Shown in pieces: positions 12,026 to 22,753 of a stretch of 64,000 bases of DNA. Position 1 is the first letter of the stretch. Every line of letters begins with the position of its first letter. A program made the position numbers and the translations under genes. Origin of the DNA: Microbacterium hibisci. GTDB lineage: Bacteria > Actinomycetota > Actinomycetes > Actinomycetales > Microbacteriaceae. Where the stretch lies: NCBI RefSeq assembly GCF_015278255.1, contig NZ_JADIJC010000001.1:434001-498000 (forward strand). The letters run 5' to 3'. The notes beneath the pieces were generated by a model. The model was not told the origin of the DNA and searched no databases. It saw only the letters and a program-made list of their open reading frames with translations.

Positions 12026-12540
12026 GCCAGGACTCCGTCCTTCTTGTCGTGGTCGCGGGAAGCTTCCCGCGAGAGCTCGCCGGCGTTCGTCGGTTGCGCC
12101 GCGCCCCCCTGGTAGCCCGTGGAGCCGAAGCCGCCTTCGCCGCGCACGCTGTCGGGCAGGGTTTCCACGGGGAGGAAGACGGCGCGCGGCACCGGCATCA
12201 CGATGAGCTGGGCGATGCGGTCGCCGACCGAGATCTCGTGCGCGTGCTCGCGGTCGGTGTTGAGCAGGATCACCTTGATCTCGCCGCGGTAGCCGGCATC
12301 GATGGTGCCGGGCGCGTTGACGATGGTGATGCCGTGCTTGGCGGCCAGGCCGCTGCGCGGCACGACGAAGGCGACGTGCCCCTCGGGCAGCGCGATGCGC
12401 ACGCCGGTGCCGACGAGAGCCCGATCGCCGGGCTCGAGGCGCACCGCCTCGGCGGCGACCAGGTCGGCCCCGGCGTCCCCCGGGTGCGCGTACACCGGAA
12501 CGTCGGGGGCGATAATGGGGACGTCCACCGTTTCAGTCAC
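12022..12540 (-). CDS. dut: Deoxyuridine 5'-triphosphate nucleotidohydrolase (dUTPase)
   Basis: A 172-residue trimeric dUTPase that hydrolyses dUTP to dUMP and diphosphate, keeping uracil out of DNA. All five motifs are visible: AGADLVAAE (1), PRSGLAAKHG (2), GTIDAGYRGEIKV (3, with the catalytic Asp), RIAQLIVMPV (4) and the flexible RGEGGFGSTG (5) that closes over the substrate. The GTG at 12540 lies exactly seven bases after a TACCCT hexamer and has no Shine-Dalgarno site, which suggests a leaderless message. It heads the operon with DUF3710 and DUF3159 and is divergent from DUF3093, only 12 bp away. Confidence 0.95.
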   Translation of the reverse strand: MTETVDVPIIAPDVPVYAHPGDAGADLVAAEAVRLEPGDRALVGTGVRIALPEGHVAFVVPRSGLAAKHGITIVNAPGTIDAGYRGEIKVILLNTDREHAHEISVGDRIAQLIVMPVPRAVFLPVETLPDSVRGEGGFGSTGYQGGAAQPTNAGELSREASRDHDKKDGVLA

Positions 12541-12546
12541 CCAACG

Positions 12547-12552
12547 AGGGTA
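12547..12552 (-). promoter_or_regulatory. Candidate -10 element of dut
   Basis: TACCCT on the minus strand is six bases before the dut GTG, placing the predicted transcript start on the G of the start codon. The same bases abut the ATG of the divergent DUF3093 gene. Confidence 0.35.
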
Positions 12553-13056
12553 ATGCAGAACTCAACGCGTCATACCGGTGCTCGCAGCGGCCGCACCGAC
12601 GGCTATCGCGAGCGGCTCGGGCCGTCGCTGTGGATCCTCGTGGCGGCCGCCGTCGCGGCGCCGATGGCGGCGCTGGTGGTCACCCCGATCGACACGACGG
12701 TGGCGCTCGTCGTGGGCGCGGGCGTCGGCATCCTGTTGATCGCCCTCATGATCGCCGCGGCGCCCGTCGTCGCAGTGCGCGACGGCGAACTCCGCGCCGG
12801 ACGGGCGCACATCGACGTGGATCTGCTCGGGGCTCCCGAAGTGCATGTCGGGGACGACGCGCGCCATGCGCGCGGTGCGGGGCTTCACCCGCGGTCGTGG
12901 CACCTCATCCGGGGCGGGATCGACGGAGTCGTCGTCATCCCCGTGACGGACGAGGATGATCCGACGACCGCGTGGGTGATCTCCTCGCGGACGCCGGATC
13001 GACTGGCCGCCGCCGTGCGGCGGGCTCAGCTCACGCGGCGCACTCCGAGCAGATAG
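12553..13056 (+). CDS. DUF3093 family membrane protein
   Basis: A 167-residue protein of the DUF3093 family. After a basic N-terminus with the family motif YRERLGPS come two hydrophobic segments (about residues 30-50 and 55-75), then a soluble domain with GDDARHARG and the family-typical HPRSWHLIRGGIDGVVV. Membrane location is clear; the role is unknown. No other start codon lies before the YRERL motif, so ATG 12553 is the only reasonable start, 12 bp from the dut start on the other strand. Its 3' end overlaps the convergent DUF4193 gene by 26 bp. Confidence 0.85.
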   Translation: MQNSTRHTGARSGRTDGYRERLGPSLWILVAAAVAAPMAALVVTPIDTTVALVVGAGVGILLIALMIAAAPVVAVRDGELRAGRAHIDVDLLGAPEVHVGDDARHARGAGLHPRSWHLIRGGIDGVVVIPVTDEDDPTTAWVISSRTPDRLAAAVRRAQLTRRTPSR

Positions 13057-13324
13057 GGCCGTCGGCCGTCTCGTGGTCGAGCTGCGAGCGGTGCTTCACG
13101 AGGAAGCAGTTCGAACAGGTGAACTCGTCTTCCTGGGCGGGCAGAACGACGACGTCGAGCTCGAGGTCCGACAGGTCGGCACCGGGCAGCTCGAAGCCCG
13201 ACGGGTTGTCGGCGTCCTCCACGTCGACCGCGCCCGAGAGCTTGTCGGGAACGCGCTCCTTGAGCGCTTCGATCGACTCGCTGTCGTCCTCGGTCTTGCG
13301 GGGGGCGTCGTAATCGGTGGCCAT
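13031..13324 (-). CDS. DUF4193 family protein (zinc-ribbon-like)
   Basis: A 97-residue acidic protein of the actinobacterial DUF4193 family. The N-terminal half is acidic and low in complexity. The C-terminal part has two CxxC pairs, FTCSNCFLVKHRSQL and GPICSECAA, which look like a small zinc ribbon. The family is strongly conserved and its function unknown. The start is the ATG at 13324; the Shine-Dalgarno match is weak. It is divergent from sepH, with a 261-bp gap in which I see no convincing gene or promoter. Confidence 0.88.
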   Translation of the reverse strand: MATDYDAPRKTEDDSESIEALKERVPDKLSGAVDVEDADNPSGFELPGADLSDLELDVVVLPAQEDEFTCSNCFLVKHRSQLDHETADGPICSECAA

Positions 13325-13585
13325 GCGTGAAGATCTCAACTTCCGGGTATTCGCGGTTGCGCTCGCCCTTGCGGGCGGCGATAGTTTGCACGACGGCTCC
13401 TCTTTTCGCAAATGCGATCGGACGTGTTCCGGGCCGTGCGTTCGCGTGAAACTCGCGGCACGCGCCGGATATTCCCGGCCCTTCCGCCGCCCTGTGACAC
13501 CATGGGGCGGACAGGCGGGCTCGCAAGCCTGAGTCCGCTCGACACGCGCAGCCGAGCGCCGGCACGAGAAGCAGGGAGCGTCCGC

Positions 13586-14629
13586 ATGGAACAGCTCAAG
13601 GTCATCGGAACCGAGGACGACAAGCTCATCCTGGCGACCGAGTCGGGCGAGCGATTCTCGCTCGACGTCGACGACGTGCTGCGTGTCGAACTGCGCAAGG
13701 CGCGGCGCGAGCGCGAACCCGAGCCTCAGACGCCGCGGCCCAGCCCGCGTGAGATCCAGGCGCACATCCGGTCCGGTCTGTCGGCGCGCGAGGTGGCGGA
13801 GCTCCTCGGCGCGCGCGTGGAGGACGTGGTGCGGTTCGAAGGCCCCGTGCTGGCCGAGCGCGAGCACATCGTGGGCCAGGCGCTGGCGGTGCCCGTGCTG
13901 CTGGGCGGCGACTTCGAGGGCGACGGCCAGACCACCTTCGGCTCGGCGGTGCGCGCGAAGCTCGCCGAGGCCGGCGCGATCGGCGAGCGGTGGACCAGCT
14001 GGAAGGAGCCGACCGGCTGGACGGTCAAGCTCGAGTTCACCTCGAACGACATCGGACATGATGCGCGCTGGGGCTTCGACCCGCGCCGCAGCACGCTGTC
14101 GCCCCTCAACGCCGACGCCATCCAGCTGTCGCGCCAGGGCTCGCTGCCCGAAGGGCTGATCCCGCGCCTCCGCGCCCTGGACTCGGTCGCCCCACAGGAC
14201 GACTCGCGCTTCGACAGCGGCGCGTTCGGTCCGCGCCGGCTGCCCGACGCCGACATCGAGTCCCCCGAGATCCCGGCGCCCGCCGCTCCGGCGGTGCAGG
14301 AGGCGGCGATCAAGCGCGCGAGCGACCCGCCCCTGGCGACGTCCGCCGAGACGGCCGACCTGCTCGAGGCGCTGCGTCGGCGGCGCGGTCAGCGCGAGCC
14401 GCTGCCCGGTGCCGAAGAAGCGGCAGCGTCCGCACGCAGCTCCGCTCCGGTCGCGCTCTTCGACGCCCTCGAGCCGGGCTACGACGAGTCACCCGCCGAG
14501 GACGAGCCCCCGGCGCCCGACTATCAGGCGCCGACTCCCGCCGCCGTGGCCGAGGCGGGCCGCCGCAAGGGACGCACCTCGATGCCGTCGTGGGACGAGA
14601 TCGTCTTCGGGGCCCGGTCCGACGACTGA
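13586..14629 (+). CDS. sepH: Septation protein SepH
   Basis: A 347-residue protein of the SepH (DUF3071) family, an actinobacterial division factor that binds FtsZ and promotes its assembly at the septum. The N-terminal DUF3071 domain (about 1-165) begins MEQLKVIGTEDDKLIL and contains a helix-turn-helix-like part (SPREIQAHIRSGLSAREVAELLG). A long acidic, Pro/Ala-rich linker follows, and the protein ends with the conserved tail MPSWDEIVFG, seen in other SepH proteins. The ATG at 13586 is preceded by AGGGAG. An upstream in-frame extension is not supported. Confidence 0.92.
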   Translation: MEQLKVIGTEDDKLILATESGERFSLDVDDVLRVELRKARREREPEPQTPRPSPREIQAHIRSGLSAREVAELLGARVEDVVRFEGPVLAEREHIVGQALAVPVLLGGDFEGDGQTTFGSAVRAKLAEAGAIGERWTSWKEPTGWTVKLEFTSNDIGHDARWGFDPRRSTLSPLNADAIQLSRQGSLPEGLIPRLRALDSVAPQDDSRFDSGAFGPRRLPDADIESPEIPAPAAPAVQEAAIKRASDPPLATSAETADLLEALRRRRGQREPLPGAEEAAASARSSAPVALFDALEPGYDESPAEDEPPAPDYQAPTPAAVAEAGRRKGRTSMPSWDEIVFGARSDD

Positions 14630-14660
14630 GCGCGAACGGCCGGGCCGGCGCGCCCGACCG

Positions 14661-15782
14661 TCATGCTCCGGCGAATGCGCCGAGCCGGATGAGCGGCACG
14701 ACCCGCTCCTCGTCCGTGAGCGAACCATGCTGTCCGATCATCTTCTGCGGCGCCTTGTCGGCCAGACGGTCGTCGTAGTACGCGATCCCGGCGCGGGGGG
14801 CCACGATGACGTCCCCGAGTCGGCCGGCGACCGCCGGATCGACGGCGCCCACCAGGCCGGAGGCCTCGAGCTCGTCGCGTGACATGACCCACGACCGGGA
14901 CGCCTCGGATTCGCGCCAGCGCGCGAGCACCGCCTGCGCCTGTCCGGGCTCGGCGTACAGGTGCAGCATGCGGGGCTCGCCGCCGATGAGCCGCACCCCT
15001 TCGAGCAGCGCGTCGCCGTCCTCGAGGAGCATGTGGCGGTGCCGCGGCACGTCGATCATCCCGTGGTCGGACGTGACCACGACGCCGGTCCGGGCATCCA
15101 GGGCCGAAGCGAGCCGGCGGGCCGCGGCATCCACCCGCTCCAGCGCAGCCACCCACTCGTCGGACTGCCAGCCGCGCTTGTGGCCGATGCCGTCGAGTTC
15201 GGGGGCATAGAGATACGTGAGGGAGCCCGGATGCCGTGCCGCGAGGTCGGCGGCCAGCTCGACGCGTTCGTCGAGGTCGTCGGCGCCGTGGAACACCGCA
15301 TCACCGAGAGTCGCGGCGGTGAACCCGGTGCGTGCGTACTCGTCGCGGGAGACCGCGAAGAACGGGCGCCCCAGCGTGGCCGAGAGCGGCGTCGCCCGCT
15401 GGAACTCCCGCGGCAGCCCGTCGGTGTCCCACCCGCGCAGCTGATTGACGACGTCGTCGGTGCCCGGGATCCGCGCGCGATAGCCGACGATCCCGTGCTC
15501 TCCCGGGAGCGCACCGGTGAGGAGGCTCGTGAGGGCGGCGGCAGTCGTCGACGGGAAGACGGTGCGCGCGACATCCTTCTTCGCCCTCGCCTCGGAGAGG
15601 AACCGCGCGTGGCCGGCGCGGGCCGACAGGTTGTGCGCGCCGAGGCCGTCGAGCACCCACACGATGGCGCTGCGCGCCGGCGCGAACCACTCCGAGCCGC
15701 CGTTCAGAGCCGCCGACATCTCCGTCACGACACGGGTGAGGCTCCGGGCGCGCGGCGGGTCCGCGGGTAGGCTGAGGGACAT
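14661..15782 (-). CDS. Alkaline-phosphatase superfamily phosphodiesterase/nucleotide pyrophosphatase
   Basis: A 373-residue metal-dependent phosphohydrolase of the type I phosphodiesterase/nucleotide pyrophosphatase family. Two-metal ligands and nucleophile are visible: Asp in [12 protein letters not shown], the nucleophilic Thr in [15 protein letters not shown], Asp and His in [11 protein letters not shown], Asp-His in [10 protein letters not shown], and a late His in [11 protein letters not shown]. There is no signal peptide, so it is probably cytoplasmic. The substrate is unknown. Start chosen at [10 protein letters not shown] (15782). It lies between sepH and parC and is transcribed against both. 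Confidence 0.88.
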   Translation of the reverse strand: MSLSLPADPPRARSLTRVVTEMSAALNGGSEWFAPARSAIVWVLDGLGAHNLSARAGHARFLSEARAKKDVARTVFPSTTAAALTSLLTGALPGEHGIVGYRARIPGTDDVVNQLRGWDTDGLPREFQRATPLSATLGRPFFAVSRDEYARTGFTAATLGDAVFHGADDLDERVELAADLAARHPGSLTYLYAPELDGIGHKRGWQSDEWVAALERVDAAARRLASALDARTGVVVTSDHGMIDVPRHRHMLLEDGDALLEGVRLIGGEPRMLHLYAEPGQAQAVLARWRESEASRSWVMSRDELEASGLVGAVDPAVAGRLGDVIVAPRAGIAYYDDRLADKAPQKMIGQHGSLTDEERVVPLIRLGAFAGA

Positions 15783-15850
15783 CGGGGCCAGTCTCGCACA
15801 CCGCGGGCTCACCCCACCGCTCCCGCCGTCACCCGAGGCTTCATCGTCAC

Positions 15851-18307
<2,457 letters not shown>

Positions 18308-18349
18308 GCACGTTCGCCGAGTGGGCGAGGCTTCGCGCCTCGGTCTCAG

Positions 18350-18426
18350 CCGGGTTTCGACTCGCTCCGCTCGCTCAACCTCGACCCGGCGCACATCAAC
18401 GCGGGCTTCGCTCGCATTGATGCGCC
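18350..18426. terminator. Two inverted repeats between convergent parC and parE
   Basis: The first hairpin pairs GCCGGGT at 18350 with ACCCGGC ending at 18390, enclosing CTCGCTCCGCTCGCTC, a sequence type I recall as dispersed between genes in Microbacterium. The second is an imperfect stem from 18388 to 18426 (GGCGCACATCAACGCG against CGCATTGATGCGCC) with a CTTCG-containing loop. Both probably end transcription from either side. Confidence 0.6.
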
Positions 18427-18431
18427 CCGCG

Positions 18432-20513
18432 TCAGGCGTCGATGCGCTCGCGCGCCAGGCGGTCGCTGGAGTCGATGATGAACTCCTTGCGCGGCGCGAC
18501 GTCGTTGCCCATGAGGAGTTCGAAGACGGATGCCGCGGCCTCGGCATCCTGCATCCGCACGCGCCGCAGGGTGCGGCCGGCGCGATCCATCGTCGTCGTC
18601 GCCAGCTGGTCGGCGTCCATCTCGCCCAGACCCTTGTAGCGCTGCACCGGCTCCTGCCAGCGCTTCCCCGCCTTGGTGAGCTTCGTCAGCAGCCCGTGCA
18701 GCTCGGCCTCGGAGTACGTGTAGATGGTGTCGTTGGGCTTCGAGCCGGGGTTGATCACGACCACCCGATGCAGCGGCGGAACGGCCGCGAAGACGCGGCC
18801 CTCTTCGATGAGCGGCCGCATGTACCGGAAGAACAGCGTGAGCAGGAGGGTGCGGATGTGCGCGCCGTCGACGTCGGCGTCGCTCATCAGGATGATCTTG
18901 CCGTAGCGAGCCGTGTCGAGGTCGAACGAGCGACCCGAACCGGCGCCGATCACCTGGATGATCGCGGCGCACTCGGCGTTGGACAGCATGTCGCTGATCG
19001 ACGCCTTCTGGACGTTGAGGATCTTGCCGCGGATCGGCAGCAGCGCCTGGAACTCGCTGTTGCGGGCGAGCTTGGCGGTGCCGAGAGCCGAGTCGCCCTC
19101 CACGATGAAGAGCTCGGACTCGCCGACGTCGTTCGAACGGCAGTCGGCCAGCTTCGCGGGCAGTGACGACGACTCCAGGGCGTTCTTGCGGCGCTGCGTC
19201 TCTTTGTGGGTGCGCGCGGAGATGCGCGCCTTCATCTCGGAGACGACCTTGTCGAGCAGGAGCGCCGTCTGCGCCTTGTCGTCGCGCTTGGGCGACGTGA
19301 ACCGGGCGGTCAGCTCCTTCGAGACGACGTTCGACACGATCTGGCGGACCGCCGGCGTGCCGAGCACCTCTTTGGTCTGCCCCTCGAACTGCGGTTCGGG
19401 AAGGCGGACCGTCAGCACCGCGGTGAGGCCGGCGAGGATGTCGTCCTTCTCCAGCTTGTCGTTGCCGACCTTGAGCCGACGCGCGTTCGCGGCGACCTGC
19501 TCGCGCAGCACCTTCATGAGCCCCTGCTCGAAGCCCTGCTGATGCGTGCCGCCCTTGGGGGTGGCGATGATGTTGACGAACGCGCGCGACACCGTCTCGT
19601 AGCCCGTGCCCCAGCGCACCGCGATGTCGACCTCGCATTCGCGCTGGACCTCGGTGGGGACCATCGCGCCGGACGGCTGCAGCACCGGCACCGTCTCGGT
19701 GAAGCTGCCCGATCCGCTGAGCCGCCACGTGTCGGTGACGCCGGAGTCGGGCGCGAGGAAGTCGGCGAACTCGGAGATGCCGCCGTCGAAGCGGTAGCTG
19801 GTCTCGACGGGCTCACCGGTCTCGGTGCCCGGCCGCTCGTCACGGATGACGATCTCGAGCCCCGGTACGAGGAAGGCCGTCTGCCGCGCGCGCTGCTCCA
19901 GCTCCTGGAGATTGAACGCGGCGTCCTTCGTGAAGATCTGCCGATCAGCCCAGTACCGGATGCGGGTGCCGGTGGCGCCCTTCGGCGCGCGCCCCGCGAC
20001 GCGGAGCTCGCTGCGGTCCTCGAATGCCGTGAACGCGGAGTCCGGGCTGCCGTTGGAGAAGATCCCCGGCTCGCCTCGATGGAACGACATCGCCCATGTC
20101 TTGCCGCCGCGATCGACTTCGACGTCGAGCCGCTCCGACAGGGCGTTCACGACCGACGCGCCGACGCCGTGGAGGCCGCCGGAGGCGGCGTAGGAACCGC
20201 CGCCGAACTTGCCGCCGGCGTGCAGCTTGGTGAAGACCACCTCGACACCCGACAGCCCGGTGCGCGGCTCGATGTCGACGGGGATGCCGCGGGCGCGGTC
20301 GCGCACTTCGACGCTGCCGTCGGCGTGCAGCACGATGTCGATGCGCGAGCCGTGGCCGGCGAGAGCCTCATCGACAGAGTTGTCGATGATCTCCCAGAGG
20401 CAGTGCATCAGACCGCGCGAGTCGGTCGACCCGATGTACATGCCGGGGCGCTTTCGGACCGCCTCGAGCCCTTCGAGCACCTGGAGATGATGGGCGGAGT
20501 ACTCGGCGGTCAC
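18432..20513 (-). CDS. parE: DNA topoisomerase IV subunit B
   Basis: A 693-residue ATPase subunit of a type IIA topoisomerase. The GHKL ATPase domain has EIIDNSVDEALAGHG and GGLHGVGASVVNALS. The transducer domain follows. The TOPRIM domain shows EGDSALGTAKLARN and DADVDGAHIRTLL, and the C-terminal segment has RYKGLGEMDADQL. It drives ATP-dependent strand passage with ParC. The start is the GTG at 20513 (TAEYSAHHLQVLEGL), which matches relatives I remember; GGGAG lies close upstream. parC and parE converge rather than form an operon. Confidence 0.94.
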   Translation of the reverse strand: MTAEYSAHHLQVLEGLEAVRKRPGMYIGSTDSRGLMHCLWEIIDNSVDEALAGHGSRIDIVLHADGSVEVRDRARGIPVDIEPRTGLSGVEVVFTKLHAGGKFGGGSYAASGGLHGVGASVVNALSERLDVEVDRGGKTWAMSFHRGEPGIFSNGSPDSAFTAFEDRSELRVAGRAPKGATGTRIRYWADRQIFTKDAAFNLQELEQRARQTAFLVPGLEIVIRDERPGTETGEPVETSYRFDGGISEFADFLAPDSGVTDTWRLSGSGSFTETVPVLQPSGAMVPTEVQRECEVDIAVRWGTGYETVSRAFVNIIATPKGGTHQQGFEQGLMKVLREQVAANARRLKVGNDKLEKDDILAGLTAVLTVRLPEPQFEGQTKEVLGTPAVRQIVSNVVSKELTARFTSPKRDDKAQTALLLDKVVSEMKARISARTHKETQRRKNALESSSLPAKLADCRSNDVGESELFIVEGDSALGTAKLARNSEFQALLPIRGKILNVQKASISDMLSNAECAAIIQVIGAGSGRSFDLDTARYGKIILMSDADVDGAHIRTLLLTLFFRYMRPLIEEGRVFAAVPPLHRVVVINPGSKPNDTIYTYSEAELHGLLTKLTKAGKRWQEPVQRYKGLGEMDADQLATTTMDRAGRTLRRVRMQDAEAAASVFELLMGNDVAPRKEFIIDSSDRLARERIDA

Positions 20514-20681
20514 AATCTCCCATCGTAATCGCGGTGCCCGACACGCCCTGGCAGACACGCGTCGGGCGGAGTAGCGCTACGCGCACAGCGAAATGTCATC
20601 CGTTCGCGGCATTCTTGGAACATCGGCGTGGTTGTATTTCATGACCGCGAGTGAGTTCTACGCATACGAGGAGGCACCGAA

Positions 20682-20900
20682 ATGACCACGCTATCGACAC
20701 CCACCGAGACCGGCGCCGTCCTCGAGTACCGCCTCACCGCCATGGATCGCTGCGATTCGTGCGGAGCCCAGGCCTACATCGCCGCCGAGGTCAACGGCAG
20801 CGAGCTTCTGTTCTGCGCGCACCACGGCCGCAAGTACGAAGAGAAGCTGCGCGCCGTCGCCACCTCGTGGCACGACGAGACCGCCCGCCTGGCCGAGTAG
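20682..20900 (+). CDS. DUF7455 family small zinc-binding-like protein
   Basis: A 72-residue protein of the actinobacterial DUF7455 family. It has MDRCDSCGAQAYIAAEV and LLFCAHHGRKYEE, so a CxxC pair plus Cys/His that could hold one zinc ion. The function is unknown. The ATG at 20682 has a good GAGGAGG site about eight bases upstream. It converges on the alanine-racemase gene 30 bp away. Confidence 0.85.
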   Translation: MTTLSTPTETGAVLEYRLTAMDRCDSCGAQAYIAAEVNGSELLFCAHHGRKYEEKLRAVATSWHDETARLAE

Positions 20901-20930
20901 GCCCCGTCTCGCAGACCCGCACCCGTCGCA

Positions 20931-21980
20931 TCAGCGGCGGGTGTAGCTGCGTTGTACGAGCGGCGACACCCTGAGCGCGATCTCCTCGCCGATCGTGCCG
21001 ACGAGCTCGGCCAGATCCGTCGCAGTGCCTTCGCCCTGTGCGCCCGGGCCGTAGATCGTGACGACGTCCCCGGCGGCGGCGTCGGGCCACGCGGCCACCA
21101 GCGACTCCGAGTCGCCCACGGACAGGAGCTGTCTGCCTCCCGCGGGCGTCCCGACCGTAGCGCGCAGCCGCAGCGACGACGGAAGACCGTCGAGCGCTCC
21201 CAGCTCGATCCGAACGGCTGCTCCGTCTACCCGGAGGACGTCCGCCTCGAGCGTGCCGATGGGCCTCAGGCCGAGCTCCCGGGCGGACGGTCCCCCGGCG
21301 GAGCGGATGCCGTAGCAGAACGCGCCCACGCGAACCATGTCGTACCGGAACTCGGGGCGGGCGAAGGAGGCCGCGCTGGCAGCCAGATGGCGCATGGCGG
21401 GCCGGAGCCCCGCGGCGGCGGCTTGCTCGAGCGCCCATTCGTAGATGCGCCGCGCGTCGTCGTCCTCGGCGTCGGAGGCCTCGGCGATGTGGCTCCAGAC
21501 CCCGACCACCTCGATGACGCCTGCGGCCTCGATCGCCGCCGCCCGCGCCACGAAGCCCGGCCACGCCTCCGGCCGTACCCCGTTGCGGTGCAGGCCGGTG
21601 TCGATCTTGAGGTGCACGCGTGCCAGCGCGCGGCTGTCCCGCGCAGCCTCGGCGAGCTCCTCCAGCAGCTCGGCATCGCCGACGCCCACGTCGACCCGCG
21701 CGGCGATCGCGGCGTCGAGATCGTCGCGTGACGCGGCGATCCAGGCGAAGATGCGGGCATCGTCGCCGACCACGTCGCGCACGGCGCACCCCGTCCGCGC
21801 GTCGAACGCGCCGAACCACGTCACGCCCGCGGCGGAAGCCGCGCGCACCACGGGTGCCAGGCCGTGCCCGTAGGCGTCGTCCTTGACCACGAGCATCAGC
21901 TCCGCCGGCGCCACGGTGTCGCGCACGCGCTCGATGTTCGCGGCGAGGGCCTCGAGGTCCACCCGCAGCCGGGCGGTCAC
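20931..21980 (-). CDS. Alanine racemase-like protein with PLP-lysine barrel but degenerate C-terminal domain
   Basis: A 349-residue relative of alanine racemase (fold type III PLP enzymes). The barrel is complete: PLP-binding Lys33 in LVVKDDAYGHGL, Arg132 in HLKIDTGLHRNG, VGVWSHIAEAS, and DMVRVGAFCYGI closing the barrel. The C-terminal beta domain is shortened by roughly 30 residues. The usual GEKVSYG segment with the catalytic Tyr, the GYADG segment and the Met-Asp of GRxxMD are absent; in their place stands GGRQLLSVGDSE. The end still resembles racemases (LVGTIGEEIALRVSPLVQRSY). The GTG start overlaps the upstream half-racemase stop by four bases. In normal enzymes Lys and Tyr come from different subunits, so this protein could pair with its neighbour. 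Confidence 0.88.
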   Translation of the reverse strand: MTARLRVDLEALAANIERVRDTVAPAELMLVVKDDAYGHGLAPVVRAASAAGVTWFGAFDARTGCAVRDVVGDDARIFAWIAASRDDLDAAIAARVDVGVGDAELLEELAEAARDSRALARVHLKIDTGLHRNGVRPEAWPGFVARAAAIEAAGVIEVVGVWSHIAEASDAEDDDARRIYEWALEQAAAAGLRPAMRHLAASAASFARPEFRYDMVRVGAFCYGIRSAGGPSARELGLRPIGTLEADVLRVDGAAVRIELGALDGLPSSLRLRATVGTPAGGRQLLSVGDSESLVAAWPDAAAGDVVTIYGPGAQGEGTATDLAELVGTIGEEIALRVSPLVQRSYTRR

Positions 21981-22708
21981 GGGGCCTCCTCGCGGATCGC
22001 GCGAAGCCCCACCGTGGTGACGAGCTCTCCGGCGGTCAGTCCCGTCACCCGCGCCCACTCGCCGAGAGACGGCTCGCTGCGCGCCGGGTCGCCGAGGAAC
22101 AGCACCTCGTCGCCACGCCGGACGGCGGCATCCGCGATCTCCACCACGCACACGTCCATCGCGACGCGACCGACGATGGGCCGCCGCTCCCCCGCGATCG
22201 CCACGTCGACGGAGCCCCCGAGCGCTCGCACGACCCCCTGTGCGTATCCGCCGGTCACCAGCGCGATGCGCGTGTCGGCGGCCGCGCGAAACGCGTACCC
22301 GTACGACACGCCCTCGCCCGCGCGGAGGTCCTTCACCGACAGCACCGTGCCCGTGAGCCGCAGAGCGGGTGCGACGGCGTCTTCGGAACCGGGCAGCCCG
22401 AAGAGCTGAGTCGCCGAAAGCGTGTGCGCGCGGCCGGGCATCGCCCGCGACTCGGAGTCCTCGCGGCGCCCGACCCGATGGCCCTCCGCGCGCAGGAATC
22501 CTTCGGCGTCGAGCACCTCCTGCACGAGCCGCGCACCGTGGCCCCAGGCATCCGCCCGCAGGATCGACGGATCGAACGAACGGATGCCGCGCTCACCGGC
22601 AGCGCGCGCATTCGCGGTCAGTGCGCCCCGTGAGATCCGAGCGACCGGCGTGCTGCGGGGATGCGATCCCGGCACGGCGATGTCGTGCCCAGGGATCGAC
22701 GAACTCAC
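21977..22708 (-). CDS. Alanine racemase C-terminal-domain protein with reduced barrel
   Basis: A 243-residue protein. Residues ~21-75 are a remnant of the racemase barrel start in which the PLP Lys is replaced by Arg51 (SILRADAWGHG). Most of the remaining barrel is missing. From about residue 115 it has a complete alanine-racemase C-terminal domain: GEGVSYGYAFRA with the catalytic-type Tyr136, GGYAQGVVRAL, and RRPIVGRVAMDVCVVEI with Met184-Asp185. It therefore supplies exactly the parts lacking in the protein encoded downstream, with a GTGA overlap between the genes. The GTG at 22708 lies six bases after a TAGTCT -10 box, so the message is probably leaderless. A degenerate, non-catalytic role is the alternative. 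Confidence 0.88.
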   Translation of the reverse strand: MSSSIPGHDIAVPGSHPRSTPVARISRGALTANARAAGERGIRSFDPSILRADAWGHGARLVQEVLDAEGFLRAEGHRVGRREDSESRAMPGRAHTLSATQLFGLPGSEDAVAPALRLTGTVLSVKDLRAGEGVSYGYAFRAAADTRIALVTGGYAQGVVRALGGSVDVAIAGERRPIVGRVAMDVCVVEIADAAVRRGDEVLFLGDPARSEPSLGEWARVTGLTAGELVTTVGLRAIREEAP

Positions 22709-22713
22709 GCCTC

Positions 22714-22720
22714 TAGACTA
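22714..22720. promoter_or_regulatory. Symmetric -10 element shared by divergent racemase-pair and ATP-grasp promoters
   Basis: The 7-mer TAGACTA reads TAGACT on the plus strand (22714-22719) and TAGTCT on the minus strand (22720-22715). Plus transcription would begin near 22726, giving the ATP-grasp gene a 28-base leader with GGAG. Minus transcription would begin at 22708, the first base of the racemase GTG codon. Polymerases could not use both sides at once. Confidence 0.5.
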
Positions 22721-22753
22721 TCGGGGTCCCCCGAACCCGACCCCGGAGCACGC

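Noticed and set aside
13026..13416. A GTG-started minus-strand frame (VQTIAARKGERN) with a good AGAGGAG site upstream of DUF4193
   Set aside because: The frame runs through the whole DUF4193 gene in another phase and becomes Arg-rich without domains. The ribosome-binding match is noted but not enough to call a gene.
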